A stretch of DNA of 43,027 nucleotides from a virus, in IMG/VR virus record IMGVR_UViG_3300043403_000031, positions 1-43,027 of that record; one strand, written 5' to 3'. The notes under the pieces are model-generated. The model saw only the letters and a list, made by a program, of their open reading frames with translations, did no database searches and was not told where the DNA came from. Both the position numbers and the translations under genes were made by a program. This document shows positions 41,871 through 43,027 of this stretch, piece after piece. Numbering within the stretch: the first letter of the stretch is position 1; the number at the start of each line of letters is the position of its first letter.

Positions 41871-41997
41871 TGCAGTGAGCTGGCAACATGCCATGTGGCC
41901 ATATGGGTTATTGACATTGCAAAATCAGTTAACATGACGGGGTAGGTAATGTAGCTTACCCTGCGTTTATCAGTTACCATACTACTAGGATTCAGTT

Positions 41998-42258
41998 ATG
42001 TTATTATCAGTTCCAGTTGCGGGCAGAGAAGTTAAGTTTAAGATGGAATGTGTAGCAAGTCCAGAGCCGTTTAGGTATTGTGTAGTAGTTACACCATACG
42101 AACACGTCAGTCCAATCCCAGCTGAGATAGCTAAGCTGGTCGATCTACACTTGCTATATAATGTCTTACATGGCCCCAACTACAACATCGAGAGGTTGAA
42201 TAGTACAATTCAAAGTATACTTGCTGATCGTCCGCCGGCGAATTGTAAACCTAATTAA
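41998..42258 (+). CDS. Hypothetical protein, last gene of the operon (86 aa)
   Basis: 86 residues with AGGA 8 bases upstream. Strand-rich N-terminus (LLSVPVAGREVKFKMECVAS) and helical C-terminus (IERLNSTIQSILADRP). The stop lies in a dyad copy (42245-42259). No family is recognised. Confidence 0.6.
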   Translation: MLLSVPVAGREVKFKMECVASPEPFRYCVVVTPYEHVSPIPAEIAKLVDLHLLYNVLHGPNYNIERLNSTIQSILADRPPANCKPN

Positions 42259-42262
42259 CATC

Positions 42263-42299
42263 ATGCCGAAGAAGCCATCTGGTTTCTTCGGCATTTTTT
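42263..42299 (+). terminator. Classical intrinsic terminator of the accessory operon
   Basis: A 14-bp stem, atgccgaagaagcc with its complement including one G-T pair, loop atct, followed directly by six T residues (42294-42299). It is the most typical rho-independent terminator in the window and ends the rightward operon. Confidence 0.93.
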
Positions 42300-42840
42300 G
42301 TGAGTATATCCTACATCAGAGTGACGAGGGTGCAAACGTCAGAATGGGGGTTGGTCAGATGGTCAGGCGAATGAGCGAATGTTTGATGGTACAGTCGGGC
42401 TAATGTGTGAACGCTTGACCGTCGTCGGTCTGACGGTCGGCAGAATGTTGATCGCACATTATGTTAATCGTGTTAACATTAAGGCGTGACGGTTGGTTGA
42501 TGGTAAGATAGTGTGGCAGTATGCTGGCATGGTAGTAAGAATGTCATCGAGGCGAATGTCGGCGGGTTACTCGAACGTTCGTAATATGGTCTCATATCAT
42601 AATGTTCTCCATTCTCACGTTCGTACACTCAATTGTAAAACCGGTTTACAAGTCACCGGGCAACAGTTATGTTAGCTTGCTAATATTGACGAACGAATGT
42701 TAGAACGTTATATACTGGCTCGTTAATATTGACGAACGAACGTCATAGCATATATTTGTTAACTCGTTTGACAAGGGTATCAAACGAATATCAGAATGTT
42801 AAACGATATAACATTCAAACGAATATCAGAATGATCGCGG
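42300..42840. promoter_or_regulatory. Non-coding region with tandem promoters before the right array
   Basis: No gene is supported here. On the plus strand TTGACG (42686-42691) and TATATA (42709-42714) are 17 bp apart, and TTGACG (42729-42734) and TATATT (42751-42756) are 16 bp apart. A third TTGACA is at 42768-42773, with no good -10, overlapping a dyad copy (42758-42772). The first two share a repeated taatattgacgaacgaa. Second-family repeats (caaacgaatatcagaatg) follow at about 42781-42798 and 42816-42833. All point into the 20-bp array. Confidence 0.6.
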
Positions 42841-43027
42841 ATCGGCCCAGAGGCCACGGCATCGGCCCAGAGGCCACGGCATCGGCCCAGAGGCCACGGC
42901 ATCGGCCCAGAGGCCACGGCATCGGCCCAGAGGCCACGGCATCGGCCCAGAGGCCACGGCATCGGCCCAGAGGCCACGGCATCGGCCCAGAGGCCACGGC
43001 ATCGGCCCAGAGGCCACGGCATCGGCC
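42841..43027. repeat. 20-bp tandem repeat array, right end (9 copies plus partial)
   Basis: Nine perfect units and seven bases of a tenth, in the same orientation as 1-100. The end of the window falls in the middle of a unit, as expected if an assembly of a circular molecule stopped in the repeat; total copy number is therefore unknown. Three promoter-like sequences lie just upstream. Confidence 0.95.

Noticed and set aside
42221-42675. Two 60-aa ORFs after the final terminator
   Set aside because: The first spans the terminator; the second has no ribosome site and contains dyad and palindrome sequence.
42780-43022. Minus-strand ORFs of repeated WADAVASGPMPWPLG peptides across the right array
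   Set aside because: They are open only because the 20-bp repeat has no stop codon in any frame; there is no ribosome site and the unit does not keep frame.

Overview
The window looks like a complete or near-complete genome of a tailed double-stranded DNA phage of about 43 kb, with siphovirus-type HK97 morphogenesis genes. A 20-bp, very GC-rich tandem repeat occupies both ends (five copies on the left, nine and a partial on the right). The sequence is therefore probably a circular map, or circular molecule, cut inside the repeat; true linear ends made of tandem repeats are an alternative. The host is most likely a planctomycete, perhaps Gemmata-like. The main evidence is a protein at 34999-35727 whose N-terminus matches the TIGR02996 repeat-companion domain, known almost only from Gemmata and relatives. 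Cys-rich, Ser/Gly-linked tail proteins and a secreted papain-like protein with a Pro-rich tail agree with this. Base composition is moderate, below the high GC usual for Gemmata.

Layout. (1) 0.2-1.9 kb, minus strand: a ParB-like protein and a hypothetical, each ending in the same duplicated terminator. (2) 1.9-3.9 kb: a gene-poor stretch full of inverted repeats and 33-bp-spaced iterons, a candidate origin or control region. (3) 3.9-24.4 kb, plus strand: dNTP pyrophosphohydrolase, a LamG/beta-helix-like adhesin, small membrane proteins, a papain-like secreted protease, HNH nuclease, small and large terminase, portal, prohead protease, capsid, head-tail connectors, tail tube, tail chaperones with a -1 frameshift site (G GGA AAC at 17848), a short tape measure, and unusual tail-tip and glycan-related proteins. 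(4) 24.4-35.7 kb, minus strand: the replication module, with SF2 helicase, PD-(D/E)XK nuclease, a possible ssDNA-handling protein, primase-polymerase/helicase fusion, family A DNA polymerase, a small HTH protein and an HNH nuclease. A perfect bidirectional terminator at 24363-24394 separates regions 3 and 4. (5) 36.1-42.3 kb, plus strand: many small, partly duplicated accessory genes (including two DUF6197-like), a two-HTH regulator and an XRE repressor-like protein. It ends in a classical terminator and is followed by tandem promoters facing the repeat array.

The most striking feature is a dispersed 15-bp dyad, consensus GNWAAC-NNN-GTTWNC. By hand I find about 38 strict copies and about 90 with one or two deviations, in coding and non-coding DNA on the whole map. 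It lies next to promoters, at stop codons and inside or beside terminator hairpins. In genes it forces Val-Asn-x-Val-Asn or Leu-Thr-x-Leu-Thr peptides. It resembles, but is not, the asymmetric stoperator system of mycobacteriophage L5. A genome-wide repressor, silencer or DNA-organising system is the best candidate here for an undescribed system. A second operator-like family is confined to intergenic DNA, and CTTGCTA is enriched on one strand regardless of gene direction.

No integrase, tRNA, CRISPR array or transposase was seen. With a ParB-like protein, repeat arrays, iterons and repressor-like genes, an extrachromosomal (plasmid-like) prophage state is possible but unproven.
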